A stretch of DNA of 64,000 bases from M55B167 sp046482825. GTDB taxonomy: Bacteria > Verrucomicrobiota > Kiritimatiellia > RFP12 > UBA1067. This document shows positions 26,657 through 35,020 of this stretch, piece by piece. The notes under the pieces were generated by a model, which was given only the letters and a program-made list of their open reading frames with translations, did no database searches and was not told the origin of the DNA. The stretch's first letter is position 1, and each line of letters starts with the position of its first letter. Position numbers and translations under genes: made by a program. Location of the stretch: positions 62,001-126,000 of the forward strand of contig JAWOEI010000081.1 of assembly GCA_046482825.1 (NCBI GenBank). Reading direction: 5' to 3'.

Positions 26657-26710
26657 TGCGATGATAACCGACTCGCCCCCTACTCCCTTCAACTCCCGAA
26701 ACCCTAAATA

Positions 26711-27790
26711 ATGCAGACTTCAGACTTCCATTTCGACCTCCCCGAAGAACTGATCGCCCAGGAGCCACCCGTAAAACGCGGCACGTCGCGTATGCTTGTG
26801 CTGCACCGGGAAACAGGACTGATAGAACACAGAATGGTTACTGATATTGTCGACTATCTCAATCCAGCCGATCTCATGGTTCTCAACAACACCAGAGTCT
26901 TTCCCGCAAGATTGAAAGGCCACTGGAAAGACACGGACGGGGCAGTTGAACTGCTGCTTCTGCAACAGCTTTCCAGCCACGGAAAACATGCATCAGACAA
27001 TGCAAAGGAATGCTGCTGGCTCTGTATGAGCGGATCAGGGAGGCGAATCCGGCCTGACCTCGAAGCAGTATTTGCCGATGGTTCTCTGAATGCGCGGATT
27101 ACTGAACGACGTGAAGAGGGCAACTGCGTTGCAGTATTCTCCTCACAGCAACCACTCATGGAAATTCTAGACACTCACGGACTCACCCCCGTCCCTCCCT
27201 ACATAAGAAGAGACGGCAATAAGCGTCAGTCACAACTCGACCGTGAACGTTATCAGACCATATACGCCCGGGAAACAGGCGCTGTCGCGGCTCCCACTGC
27301 CGGCCTGCATTTTACTGATGAAATCTTCACCGCCCTTGACAGGAAAGGTGTCAACCGCCGTTACCTGACACTGCATGTCGGTCCCGGCACATTCAAACCG
27401 GTGAAAAGCGAAACAGTGGAAAAACACCGCATGGATACCGAACGCTATACCGTCAGCACAGAATGCGCAAGCGCCATAAATGAGTGCCGGGAAAGGGACG
27501 GACGAATTATCTGCGTGGGAAGTACAACCGTGCGCACACTGGAAAGTGTTGCGGCAAAACACAATGGAAAAATTGTGAAGGACAGCGGTGAAAGCTCGAT
27601 ATTCATATACCCGCCCTACGATTTCAGAATCGCGGATATTATGCTGACCAACTTCCATCTGCCTGAATCAACCCTCATCATGATGGTTTCAGCACTTGCC
27701 GGGCGCGGTCTTATCATGAAAGCCTATCAGGAGGCAATCCGCAAACGATACCGTTTCTTCAGTTACGGCGACTGTATGCTGATTCTTTGA
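26711..27790 (+). CDS. queA: S-adenosylmethionine:tRNA ribosyltransferase-isomerase (queuosine pathway)
   Basis: A 359-residue enzyme that moves the ribosyl part of SAM to preQ1 in position 34 of Asp, Asn, His and Tyr tRNAs to form epoxyqueuosine. Signatures: FDLPEELIAQEPPVKRGTSR, LVLHRETGLIEHRMV, DLMVLNNTRVFPARLKG, TPVPPYIRR, YQTIYARETGAVAAPTAGLH, LHVGPGTFKPV and MLTNFHLPESTLIMMVSALA, all in the usual order and length. No strong ribosome site precedes the ATG, which fits former translational coupling to aroA. It makes the second wobble-modification gene in this 8-kb stretch. No other queuosine gene is visible. Confidence 0.95.
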   Translation: MQTSDFHFDLPEELIAQEPPVKRGTSRMLVLHRETGLIEHRMVTDIVDYLNPADLMVLNNTRVFPARLKGHWKDTDGAVELLLLQQLSSHGKHASDNAKECCWLCMSGSGRRIRPDLEAVFADGSLNARITERREEGNCVAVFSSQQPLMEILDTHGLTPVPPYIRRDGNKRQSQLDRERYQTIYARETGAVAAPTAGLHFTDEIFTALDRKGVNRRYLTLHVGPGTFKPVKSETVEKHRMDTERYTVSTECASAINECRERDGRIICVGSTTVRTLESVAAKHNGKIVKDSGESSIFIYPPYDFRIADIMLTNFHLPESTLIMMVSALAGRGLIMKAYQEAIRKRYRFFSYGDCMLIL

Positions 27791-27941
27791 TGCGGGATTC
27801 ACCCGCATCTGCTGTAACTGGTAAATGGTGGCTTTGCGTAGTTTTTCGCAGGTTAAATCATCGCTATCGGTACCAATATCGGACATAGCAACCTACGGTT
27901 GCAATTCGAGACCGATGCCGACAGCGGATACCCTTTACATT

Positions 27942-29543
27942 TTACAGCCTTCTCCCCGGCAACACAGTATTCTTTGTTTTTGACAGCAAATGCGGATAAT
28001 CCAAAGTATAATGCAGACCGCGACTTTCCTTGCGGCGCTGGGCACTGCGTATTATGAGATCACCCACAACGGCGATGTTACGCAGCTCAAGAGTGTCGGC
28101 TGTTACAAGATAATCAAAATAATACTCACGTATCTCACGCTTCAGATTATTGATACGGTTTCGTGCACGGGCAAGACGCTTGTTGGTGCGTACAATCCCC
28201 ACATAGTCCCACATGCATGTGCGCACTTCCATCCAGTTATGCGCCACCATCACCTGCTCATCGCTGGCTACGGCCTGCCCGTACTGCCAGTCCGGAATGC
28301 GCAGAGATTGCGGCAGTTTTGATCTGTTTTCAATCACCCTTCCGGCAGTCTCATAAGCACATACAAGAGCTTCAAGCAGTGAGTTGCTGGCCAAACGGTT
28401 TGCCCCATGCAGTCCGTTGCATGCGGTTTCCCCCACAGCATAAAGTCCGGGCAGAGAGGTAATCCCATCGACTGTTGCCTTGATACCCCCGCCCATATAA
28501 TGAGCCGAAGGCACAATCGGTATCAAATCTTCAGCCATATCAATATCGTATTTCAGACAGTTCTCATATATATTGGGAAACCGCGATTGCAGAAAATCCT
28601 TAGGTTTGTGGCGGATATCCAGGCAGCAGTATGGCGCACCGGTGCGTTTCATCTCCGAGTCAATTGCGCGGGCGACTACATCACGCGGAGCAAGTGAACC
28701 GCGTTCATCGTACTTCTGCATGAAGGGGCGTCCACTTTTATCCACCAGTTCCGCGCCTTCTCCACGAACCGCCTCACTGATTAAAAAACGCTTGGCCTTA
28801 GGATGATACAGGCATGTCGGGTGAAACTGAATAAACTCCATGTTGGCTATATCAGCACCTGCCCGCCAGGCTAGAGCAATGCCGTCTCCCGTGGCAATGT
28901 CAGGATTGCAGGTGTACAGATACACCTTGCCGCAGCCCCCGGTCGCCATAATGGTGGCAGGTGAACGCACAGCAAAAATCTCTCCGTTCTTTTCGTTCAG
29001 CACATAGGCACCCACACACTGATTATCCTCCGGACGGTGCAGCCAGCGGGTGGTGATAAGATCAATCACCATGGCATTTTCCATCAAGGTGATATTGGGA
29101 TGTTTCCTGGCGCGTTTCACCAGCACAGATTCTATCTTCTGACCTGTAATATCCCCTGCATGCAACACACGCCGGCGGGAATGCCCGCCCTCGCGTCCGA
29201 GATCATAGCCGGACTTGCCGTCATCTCTCCGTTTAAATCTAACTCCGAGCTCAATCAATTCCTTCAGCCGTTTAGGCCCTTCTGTAACAATCTTACGTAC
29301 AACCTTTTCGTTACAGAGACCGGCTCCGACATTCATTGTATCGGCAATATGCTGATCAAAACTGTCTTTTTTATCTATCACGCAGGCAATGCCGCCCTGG
29401 GCACGGTTTGTATTACAGTCATCCGCCCGCTTTTTTGTCAATAGCATAACCCGGCCATGGGGCGCCATATACAAAGCGGTCATCAGGCCGCCGATGCCGC
29501 TACCGACCACAAGATAATCACAACTCTCTGTTCGCATACTCAT
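27942..29543 (-). CDS. nadB: L-aspartate oxidase
   Basis: A 533-residue flavoprotein for the first step of NAD synthesis, oxidising L-aspartate to iminoaspartate. FAD site: YLVVGSGIGGLMTALYMA. Family motifs: NTNRAQGGIACV, REGGHSRRRVLHAGDITG, ATGGCGKVYLYTCNPDIATG, GADIANMEFIQFHPTCLYHP, LISEAVRGEGAELVD, ARAIDSEMKRTG and HYMGGGIKATVDG...GLYAVGETACNGLHGANRLAS. These distinguish NadB from succinate dehydrogenase and fumarate reductase in combination with length and absence of partner subunits. It converges with queA. No nadA or nadC is next to it. Confidence 0.93.
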   Translation of the reverse strand: MSMRTESCDYLVVGSGIGGLMTALYMAPHGRVMLLTKKRADDCNTNRAQGGIACVIDKKDSFDQHIADTMNVGAGLCNEKVVRKIVTEGPKRLKELIELGVRFKRRDDGKSGYDLGREGGHSRRRVLHAGDITGQKIESVLVKRARKHPNITLMENAMVIDLITTRWLHRPEDNQCVGAYVLNEKNGEIFAVRSPATIMATGGCGKVYLYTCNPDIATGDGIALAWRAGADIANMEFIQFHPTCLYHPKAKRFLISEAVRGEGAELVDKSGRPFMQKYDERGSLAPRDVVARAIDSEMKRTGAPYCCLDIRHKPKDFLQSRFPNIYENCLKYDIDMAEDLIPIVPSAHYMGGGIKATVDGITSLPGLYAVGETACNGLHGANRLASNSLLEALVCAYETAGRVIENRSKLPQSLRIPDWQYGQAVASDEQVMVAHNWMEVRTCMWDYVGIVRTNKRLARARNRINNLKREIREYYFDYLVTADTLELRNIAVVGDLIIRSAQRRKESRGLHYTLDYPHLLSKTKNTVLPGRRL

Positions 29544-29608
29544 GATACAATTCCTTCACTGCTGAACATTGTCAATTATATCAGGCCGGCATCAAATAAA
29601 CGACCCTA

Positions 29609-29672
29609 ATGTGGCCGATTCTCAAATTAGCGTTTTTCATGTGGCCGAGCTGATTTTACAATTTGCGCTTTG
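29609..29672. repeat. Two degenerate direct repeats (ATGTGGCCGA ... AATTxGCGyTT)
   Basis: ATGTGGCCGA occurs at 29609-29618 and 29639-29648, each followed by a weaker AATTAGCGTTT/AATTTGCGCTT (29625 and 29660). The repeated ~30-bp unit before a tRNA gene resembles the multiple terminal repeats at the end of some insertion sequences, but no transposase or matching second end is present. It may be a solo end or a regulatory repeat. Confidence 0.3.
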
Positions 29673-29692
29673 AAAAAACATCTGCTTGTCCC

Positions 29693-29722
29693 TTGACCAT
29701 ATCAGTGGATTTATAGTATATT
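29693..29722 (+). promoter_or_regulatory. Sigma70-like promoter of the tRNA pair
   Basis: TTGACC (29693-29698) and TATATT (29717-29722) are separated by 18 bp and lie about 15 bp ahead of tRNA-Gly. A TAGTAT alternative at 29714 gives a 15-bp spacer. The pair of tRNAs is followed by one terminator, so this promoter probably serves both. Confidence 0.55.
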
Positions 29723-29736
29723 TTTAACTTCTTTAA

Positions 29737-29810
29737 GCGGGTGTAGCTCAATGGTAGAGCCCCAGCCTTCCAAGCTGGTCACGAGGGTTCGATTCCCTTC
29801 ACCCGCTCCA
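29737..29810 (+). tRNA. tRNA-Gly (anticodon TCC)
   Basis: The 74-base cloverleaf includes an encoded CCA. Acceptor GCGGGTG pairs with CACCCGC, the anticodon arm is CCAGC-CTTCCAA-GCTGG giving anticodon TCC, and the T loop is TTCGATT. It reads GGA and perhaps GGG. Confidence 0.95.
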
Positions 29811-29815
29811 TTTAT

Positions 29816-29902
29816 GCCAGAGTGGCGAAATTGGCATACGCAGCAGACTCAAAATCTGCCGTCTTCACGGACGTGAGGGTTCGAGTCCCTCCTCTGGCAC
29901 CA
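29816..29902 (+). tRNA. tRNA-Leu (anticodon CAA)
   Basis: An 87-base class II tRNA with a long variable arm and encoded CCA, 5 bases after tRNA-Gly. Acceptor GCCAGAG pairs with CTCTGGC; the anticodon arm is GCAGA-CTCAAAA-TCTGC giving CAA; T loop TTCGAGT. It reads TTG. Confidence 0.95.
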
Positions 29903-29913
29903 TCTGGTATAAT

Positions 29914-29954
29914 CCTCGCAAGATGTTAATGATTAACAACTTACGAGGTTTTTA
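29914..29954 (+). terminator. Intrinsic terminator of the tRNA-Gly/tRNA-Leu unit
   Basis: CCTCGCAAG pairs with CTTACGAGG with one mismatch, and the middle TGTTAATGATTAACA is itself a palindrome, so the whole 35-base element folds back. TTTTTATTTT follows at once. It lies 12 bases after tRNA-Leu. Confidence 0.75.
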
Positions 29955-30246
29955 TTTTGTCCCAACCGGGTGATTCCGTGTGTTTTTGACCAATTCTTGA
30001 CTTAGCACCATTTTACTATATTTGCAGCTGTTTCTGCGTAATTATATGCAAGATAAGTGTACAATAAGGATACAGTGGTGCGCGACAATTAGAAATTAAC
30101 ATTTTTCTAAGAACTATTGCAGTTGTAAAGTAACTCAAATCCTGAAGTGCATAATAAAACGCACGCTTTTCCAAAAGCTGAGATAAGGAACAGAAAAATT
30201 ATTGCGCTGCCAAGTCAGACAAATATTGCCAGTCATCTGCCTTATA
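29955..30246. other. Spacer without a visible gene
   Basis: About 290 bases of A/T-rich sequence between the tRNA terminator and the end of the half chromate transporter gene. I see no convincing ORF, tRNA or repeat. A partner half of the chromate transporter is not here. Confidence 0.5.
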
Positions 30247-30837
30247 TTATACGAAGCCGTAAGCAACCCCGGCAAGGGCACCGGCCAGCATAATCAGAAT
30301 CGGAGTCAGCCGTGTACAGACAGACAAAACAAATGCAAGCCCGGCCACAACAAAAGCGAATCCGCTGAAACCACCTGAAAAATCACAGGCCTCGGCATTG
30401 CCGCATACACTCTGAAAAATCAGGAAGACTGAAGCAGTAATAATCAGGCCTGCCACCAAAGGCCGAAGAATATTAAAAACCGATATCAGGCATAGGTGAT
30501 TCCTGTATTTCTTCAGCAGCTGACCTGCAGCATTAATACAGATCAGCGAGGGACTACATACCGCTATCGTACCCGCAATGGCCCCAAGCAAAGCAACATG
30601 GAAAGCTCCGTCTCCGACCGAACTCATCACACGATAACCCGAAAATGTCGCGGTATTCACAGAAATAGCTCCCGGGGTCATCTGGGCGATACCCAGAATA
30701 TCAATGAACTGGCGGGCATCAAGCCAGCCGAGACGCTCCATCTCCTGCTGAATCACAGGAATCATAGCCAAGCCCCCGCCGACAGTCAGCAGGCCGATTT
30801 TAAAAAAGACCGTAATGATTTTCAGAAGAGTGCTCAT
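30247..30837 (-). CDS. Chromate transporter, half-size (ChrA/CHR family)
   Basis: A 196-residue membrane protein corresponding to one CHR domain (PF02417-type): FFKIGLLTVGGGLAMIPVIQ near the N-terminus and GIAQMTPGAISVNTATFSGY, the two family motifs, followed by hydrophobic segments. Short CHR proteins usually occur as adjacent pairs, or as one double-length protein, that together export chromate or related oxyanions. Here only one half is present: the flanking 290 bases on one side are empty, and a Ser/Thr kinase gene lies on the other. It may form a homodimer or have a partner elsewhere. It lies 161 bp downstream of the kinase gene on the same strand. Confidence 0.8.
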   Translation of the reverse strand: MSTLLKIITVFFKIGLLTVGGGLAMIPVIQQEMERLGWLDARQFIDILGIAQMTPGAISVNTATFSGYRVMSSVGDGAFHVALLGAIAGTIAVCSPSLICINAAGQLLKKYRNHLCLISVFNILRPLVAGLIITASVFLIFQSVCGNAEACDFSGGFSGFAFVVAGLAFVLSVCTRLTPILIMLAGALAGVAYGFV

Positions 30838-30998
30838 TAGTAACTGTCCTGTTCAGGTGTTCTGATTTTTCCCGCATATAATAATTTCATCCCGCCACAA
30901 CCCGCACACGAAGGCTACAAGCCTGTCCGTCCGCAGACGGCCAGCTGCTGATAAAAACTCAAAACCCGACAGACCGCCTGTTGCTTGTCCTGTCAGTC

Positions 30999-31892
30999 TC
31001 ACCAGCACTTCACAGAACTCCTGTGCTTCGGCACTGATACTGCTGCCGGTGATCCGCCGTTCCGGATAAGGATGATATCGTCTATCAATTCCTGCCATGT
31101 GCCATGCCGGTGACGCCTGTCTTTCGCCAGCATTTTTTCAATCATCATAACAAAGGAATCCGAAAGATGCGGCACGAATTCACGCGGATCAGGCGCCTGC
31201 ATCGCATTGACGTGGCACTCAACGATGGCGTCAGGCTCTTTTTTTTCAAAAAGCATATGCCCGCTAACAAGATGATACAGCGTTGCTCCAAGCTCATATA
31301 TGTCGGAGCGGCAATCTAAATCTGTATCTCCGCGCACCTGTTCAGGAGACATATAAGCAGGCGTGCCCAGAATTTCATCGCTGCTGCTGTTTTCGGCCTT
31401 CAGAAGGGCAAGAGAACAGGAAAGGCCCAGATCGGTAACTTTCAAGGATCCGTCTTCATCCACCATGATATTATCGGGTTTTATATCATTATGAACCATC
31501 TCAAACGAATTCCACGCATAATCCAGCGCCACTGCCACAGACTCAGCTATTGTCAGAGCATCCTCCTCCGATATATTCCCTTTGCGCCGGACAAGATCAC
31601 CCATTGTATATCCAGCAACAAGTTCCATCACAAAGAAACAGAGACCGTCCCTGAAATTTGCATCATACACCTGAACAATATTCGGATGCCTGAGCCGCGC
31701 AGCCGTTTTAGCCTCCATTCTGAAACGTTCGACATCCTCTTTTTCTTCGGAAAAGGTTGATGACAGAATTTTAACAGCCACCAATCTGTCCAGTGAAAGC
31801 TGCCGGGCTTTCCATACAGAAGCCATACCTCCGCGCCCGATCAATTCGAGTACTTCGAAATTCGGCAGAGTAAATGAAGGTTCAGAAGTCAT
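30999..31892 (-). CDS. Hanks-type Ser/Thr protein kinase (compact, no membrane anchor)
   Basis: A 297-residue protein that is almost only a kinase domain. Gly loop LIGRGGMASVWKAR (18-31), Lys41 in VAVKIL, catalytic loop MVHNDIKPDNIM with Asp136, Lys138 and Asn141, metal Asp154 in VTDLGLS (DLG for DFG), and GTPAYMSPEQ of the P+1 loop. The Arg of the usual HRD is Asn, so it is a non-RD kinase. No membrane segment, PASTA or sensor domain is present. It lies downstream of a histidine kinase/response regulator pair on the same strand, after a 230-bp spacer, so cross-talk between the two kinase types is possible but unproven. The short C-terminal tail ends KHRSSVKCW. Confidence 0.85.
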   Translation of the reverse strand: MTSEPSFTLPNFEVLELIGRGGMASVWKARQLSLDRLVAVKILSSTFSEEKEDVERFRMEAKTAARLRHPNIVQVYDANFRDGLCFFVMELVAGYTMGDLVRRKGNISEEDALTIAESVAVALDYAWNSFEMVHNDIKPDNIMVDEDGSLKVTDLGLSCSLALLKAENSSSDEILGTPAYMSPEQVRGDTDLDCRSDIYELGATLYHLVSGHMLFEKKEPDAIVECHVNAMQAPDPREFVPHLSDSFVMMIEKMLAKDRRHRHGTWQELIDDIILIRNGGSPAAVSVPKHRSSVKCW

Positions 31893-32122
31893 TTTCAGGT
31901 CAAAGCCTTTCCTTTGCAGTATCCTGAGCTGAATTCCGGATCAGGACTGGTTGCTATAAAATCACCTCTTTTAAAATGCGCGGCATTTTTCACCAGAGAA
32001 GCCACAGTTAAAACACATACAAACACGATGGAATATACAGACTGCGCAGATCACAGAATCTCAGTTTGGCTGTCTGCCTGTTATCTGCCCGCAGGCAGGC
32101 GGCTGGAAGCAGCTTGGTCTGT

Positions 32123-33499
32123 TTACTCCTTTTCGTCGCGCATCCTGTACTCATGCAGCTTGCGATGCAGAGTTCTTCGACTGATTCCCAATTCCTGAGA
32201 AGCTCTGGTTTTATTGCCTTTGTTTTTTTCCAGCACCGCCATTATCTTGCGTTCCTCTGTGTCAGCCAGAGAACCATCTGCAAGCAGCTGGGAACGTCCT
32301 CCCGGTGTATACAGCGTGGCAGATTCCCGGATATTCGCAGGCACATCGCGCAGTGTCAGCCGTTCACCCCGGGCAAGAACAACCATTTTTTCAACAGTAT
32401 TGCGCAGTTCACGTACGTTTCCCGGCCATTGATAAGCCTCCAGAACAGAAACAGCATCGGAAGTCATACCATCAACATTTTTGTTGTTCTTCTCCGCAAA
32501 CTCTTTAAGAAAACGGTCAATAAGCAGAGGCACATCACCGTCACGCGCTTTAAGGGGCGGAAGCATGATGTCAACAACGTTAAGACGGAAAAAAAGATCT
32601 TCCCGGAATTTGTTATCCGCCACATATTCACGCAGATCGCGATTGGTTGCAGCAATAAGTCTGATGTCCACTTCCACGGATTCCTGTCCACCGACCCTTT
32701 CAAAGGTACGTTCTTCCAGCACCCGCAACAGCTTCACCTGCATTGCTGTATCAATTTCCGATATTTCATCCAGAAACAGCGTTCCGCCGTCAGCCATTTC
32801 AAAACGCCCTTTGCGTTGAAAGTCCGCTCCGGTAAAAGCGCCTTTCTCATGGCCGAACAGCTCACTTTCCAGGAGAGATGAAGACAGCGCCGCGCAATGC
32901 ACCGCAATGAAAGGGCCTTTACTGCGTGTACTCAAACGGTGAACAGCTTTGGCAATCAGCTCTTTGCCTGTACCGCTCGGTCCCTGTATCAGAACGGAAG
33001 CCTGTGTCGGAGCCGCCTGGCGCACAACGTCAAAAACCTGTTTCATCGCATCTGACTCACCTATGATGTTTTCCATTCCGAACTTTTCGTCAAGCTGGCT
33101 TTTGAGTGACTCCACTTTCTGCTCCAGATCACGCGACTTGACAGCACGCGAAATCAGCATATCCAGATGATCCAAATTTATGGGTTTCGTCAGAAAATCA
33201 TACGCTCCGCGTTTCATGGCCTCAACTGCAGCTTCAACCGAACCGTATGCTGTCAGAAGGATGCAAACTGTCCGGGGGTGCTGTCCGTGTACACGCTGGA
33301 GCAGACCTATGCCATCCACACCGGGCATACGCAGATCCGAAAGCATGACATCCACATCAGGCACACGTCCGAAGACCTCAAGCGCGGCATCAGCACTCTC
33401 CGCAGTATATACATCATAGTGTCGTTGAAGCGCACGTTGCAATCCGTCGCGGGTGTTTTTATCATCATCCACAATCAGAATAACAGGTTGATCAGCCAT
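32123..33499 (-). CDS. Sigma54-dependent NtrC-type response regulator
   Basis: A 458-residue regulator with three domains. The receiver (1-115) has phospho-acceptor Asp55 in DVMLSDLRMPGVDG and Lys105 in FLTKPINLDH. The AAA+ domain (145-375) has Walker A GPSGTGKE (173-180), the sigma54 contact GAFTGA (220-225) and GGTLFLDEISEID. The C-terminal Fis-type HTH is NKTRASQELGISRRTLHRKL. Its ATG follows immediately on the stop of the sensor kinase gene, with GGAGGG inside the end of that gene, so the pair is cotranscribed and probably translationally coupled. It should activate sigma54 promoters; no -24/-12 site was recognised in the window. Confidence 0.93.
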   Translation of the reverse strand: MADQPVILIVDDDKNTRDGLQRALQRHYDVYTAESADAALEVFGRVPDVDVMLSDLRMPGVDGIGLLQRVHGQHPRTVCILLTAYGSVEAAVEAMKRGAYDFLTKPINLDHLDMLISRAVKSRDLEQKVESLKSQLDEKFGMENIIGESDAMKQVFDVVRQAAPTQASVLIQGPSGTGKELIAKAVHRLSTRSKGPFIAVHCAALSSSLLESELFGHEKGAFTGADFQRKGRFEMADGGTLFLDEISEIDTAMQVKLLRVLEERTFERVGGQESVEVDIRLIAATNRDLREYVADNKFREDLFFRLNVVDIMLPPLKARDGDVPLLIDRFLKEFAEKNNKNVDGMTSDAVSVLEAYQWPGNVRELRNTVEKMVVLARGERLTLRDVPANIRESATLYTPGGRSQLLADGSLADTEERKIMAVLEKNKGNKTRASQELGISRRTLHRKLHEYRMRDEKE

Positions 33500-34678
33500 T
33501 TACTGCCCTCCTTTTTTCAACATTCTGACACGACGTTCGGAACGCGGCAGACGTATCTTAAAACAAGTCCCCTCATCCAGCTTGCTGGAAAGCTCTATTT
33601 CCCCGCCGTGATCATCAATAATTCTCTGAACAATCATAAGTCCCAGACCGCTGCCCTCTTTTTTGGATGTGTTGTAGGGCTCGAATATATGCCGCATGTC
33701 TTTTTCGGAGATCCCCTGACCGTTATCACAGAAAGCCATGTTCACATATACATCGTCAACAGTGAAAATGATTTTCAACGCACCGCCGTCCGGCATGGCT
33801 TCCAGGGCATTTTTAATCAGATTGAAAAACACCTGTTTTATCTGTGAACGATCCAGATGGACAGTCGGCACTTTATCGGGAAAGTCCACTGTCACGGCAA
33901 TCCGGCGGTTTTCAAACTCTGTTTTCAGCAGTTGAAGAGTTTCCTGCAGAATAAAAACAGGCTGTTCCTCTTCAAGTTCAGGCTTGGAAGGGCGAATAGC
34001 CCTGAGAAACTGAGTAATTGTGGTATCGAGTCTTTCGACCTCGGTTCTGGCTATCCCGACCAGATCCTCCAGCGACTCCCTAAGCGGCTTTTCCGAAACA
34101 TCACGTAGCTCTCTGGAAAGAAGCTGGAGATGGATATTCAAAGCGTTAAGAGGATTGCCTATTTCATGCGCCACTCCGGCGGCAAGCAGTTTAACGGCAT
34201 CGGATCTTTCACTCTCGAGGGTGGAGGCTTCTTCCTGACGTTCTTTGGTGATGTCGCGCAGAATAACAAGGATACCTGAAATATCCAGCCCTTCGACATC
34301 AAGCAAACGTGCGGATACCGCCACAATACGATGCTCAGGATAATTTATCTCGATTTCGCGGGCAACCATGCGTGACCATCCTGCACTCATGGATTCCGAC
34401 ATATCCAGCAGATGCTCCCACTCCCAGTCCTGCAGATAACGCAGGATAGAACGACCCTTGACCTTTTTGTAGTCAAAACCGGCCAGTGTCTCGGCGGCAC
34501 GGTTGGCATACAGAAGCCGGCCCTCACTGTCCACCACGAGAATACCTTCCTGTATGCTCTGGAAAATTGTTTCCAGAAAACCCCGCTCACGGACCAGATG
34601 AGAAATATGAGTTTTGAGACTCTCTTTATCAAGTTTGTCCAGACGTGCAGCAACTCTGTCAAAAAAACCGGATACCAT
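33500..34678 (-). CDS. Cytosolic PAS-domain sensor histidine kinase
   Basis: A 392-residue kinase with a short N-terminal helix, a PAS domain (about 35-145: ILVVDSEGRLLYANRAAETL), HisKA with His171 in AAGVAHEIGNPLNAL, N box FNLIKNALEAMPDGG, and G boxes DNGQGISE and GSGLGLMIVQRIIDDHGG. There is no signal peptide or membrane helix, so it senses something in the cytosol, as NtrB does. It should phosphorylate the adjacent NtrC-type regulator. The signal is unknown; no glnB-like gene is nearby. Confidence 0.92.
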   Translation of the reverse strand: MVSGFFDRVAARLDKLDKESLKTHISHLVRERGFLETIFQSIQEGILVVDSEGRLLYANRAAETLAGFDYKKVKGRSILRYLQDWEWEHLLDMSESMSAGWSRMVAREIEINYPEHRIVAVSARLLDVEGLDISGILVILRDITKERQEEASTLESERSDAVKLLAAGVAHEIGNPLNALNIHLQLLSRELRDVSEKPLRESLEDLVGIARTEVERLDTTITQFLRAIRPSKPELEEEQPVFILQETLQLLKTEFENRRIAVTVDFPDKVPTVHLDRSQIKQVFFNLIKNALEAMPDGGALKIIFTVDDVYVNMAFCDNGQGISEKDMRHIFEPYNTSKKEGSGLGLMIVQRIIDDHGGEIELSSKLDEGTCFKIRLPRSERRVRMLKKGGQ

Positions 34679-35020
34679 TTTTCTACAAACCTCTGATGTA
34701 TGTCAAATTGTCCCGTATTTTATACCGAGACATCCTTTCCCGCAAGGGTGATTCTCAGGAAAAGCGGCCTTCTTTGTTAACATACCTGCCATACAAAAGC
34801 TCAGTTCTGAGATTTACCGGCTGAACTGTCGACTGCTGGATCTATTTCCAGCTCTCAAACCCTTTCCTCCGCGTCTCCGCGCCTCTGTACGAAAAAAATT
34901 CTGCATAGCGCATAGCGGGTTGCGCGCAACACACAGATAGACACCCTACTTATCACGCCGCAGCTTTAGCGAAGGAAAAACCCGATTCATCAAAAAAGCG
35001 TAGCCGTAATCCCGGAACGT
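34679..35020. other. Spacer with CTCCGCG word repeats
   Basis: About 340 bases with no gene seen. The block at 34863-34894 has tandem C-TCCGCG/CTCTG units closely like 15192-15220. GGGTTGCGCGCAAC near 34918 recalls the GGGTTGCGGGCAAC at about 15084. The right part has T/A-rich sequence just outside the hydrolase stop. The histidine kinase promoter probably lies in the left 100 bases, but I cannot fix -35/-10 sites. Confidence 0.5.

Noticed and set aside
29955..30246. Second half of the chromate transporter
   Set aside because: No frame in this spacer carries the CHR motifs or hydrophobic segments.
30853..31098. Minus-strand frame overlapping the end of the compact kinase
   Set aside because: I considered a frameshifted kinase C-terminus, but the kinase domain is complete before the overlap and this frame has no kinase or membrane features.
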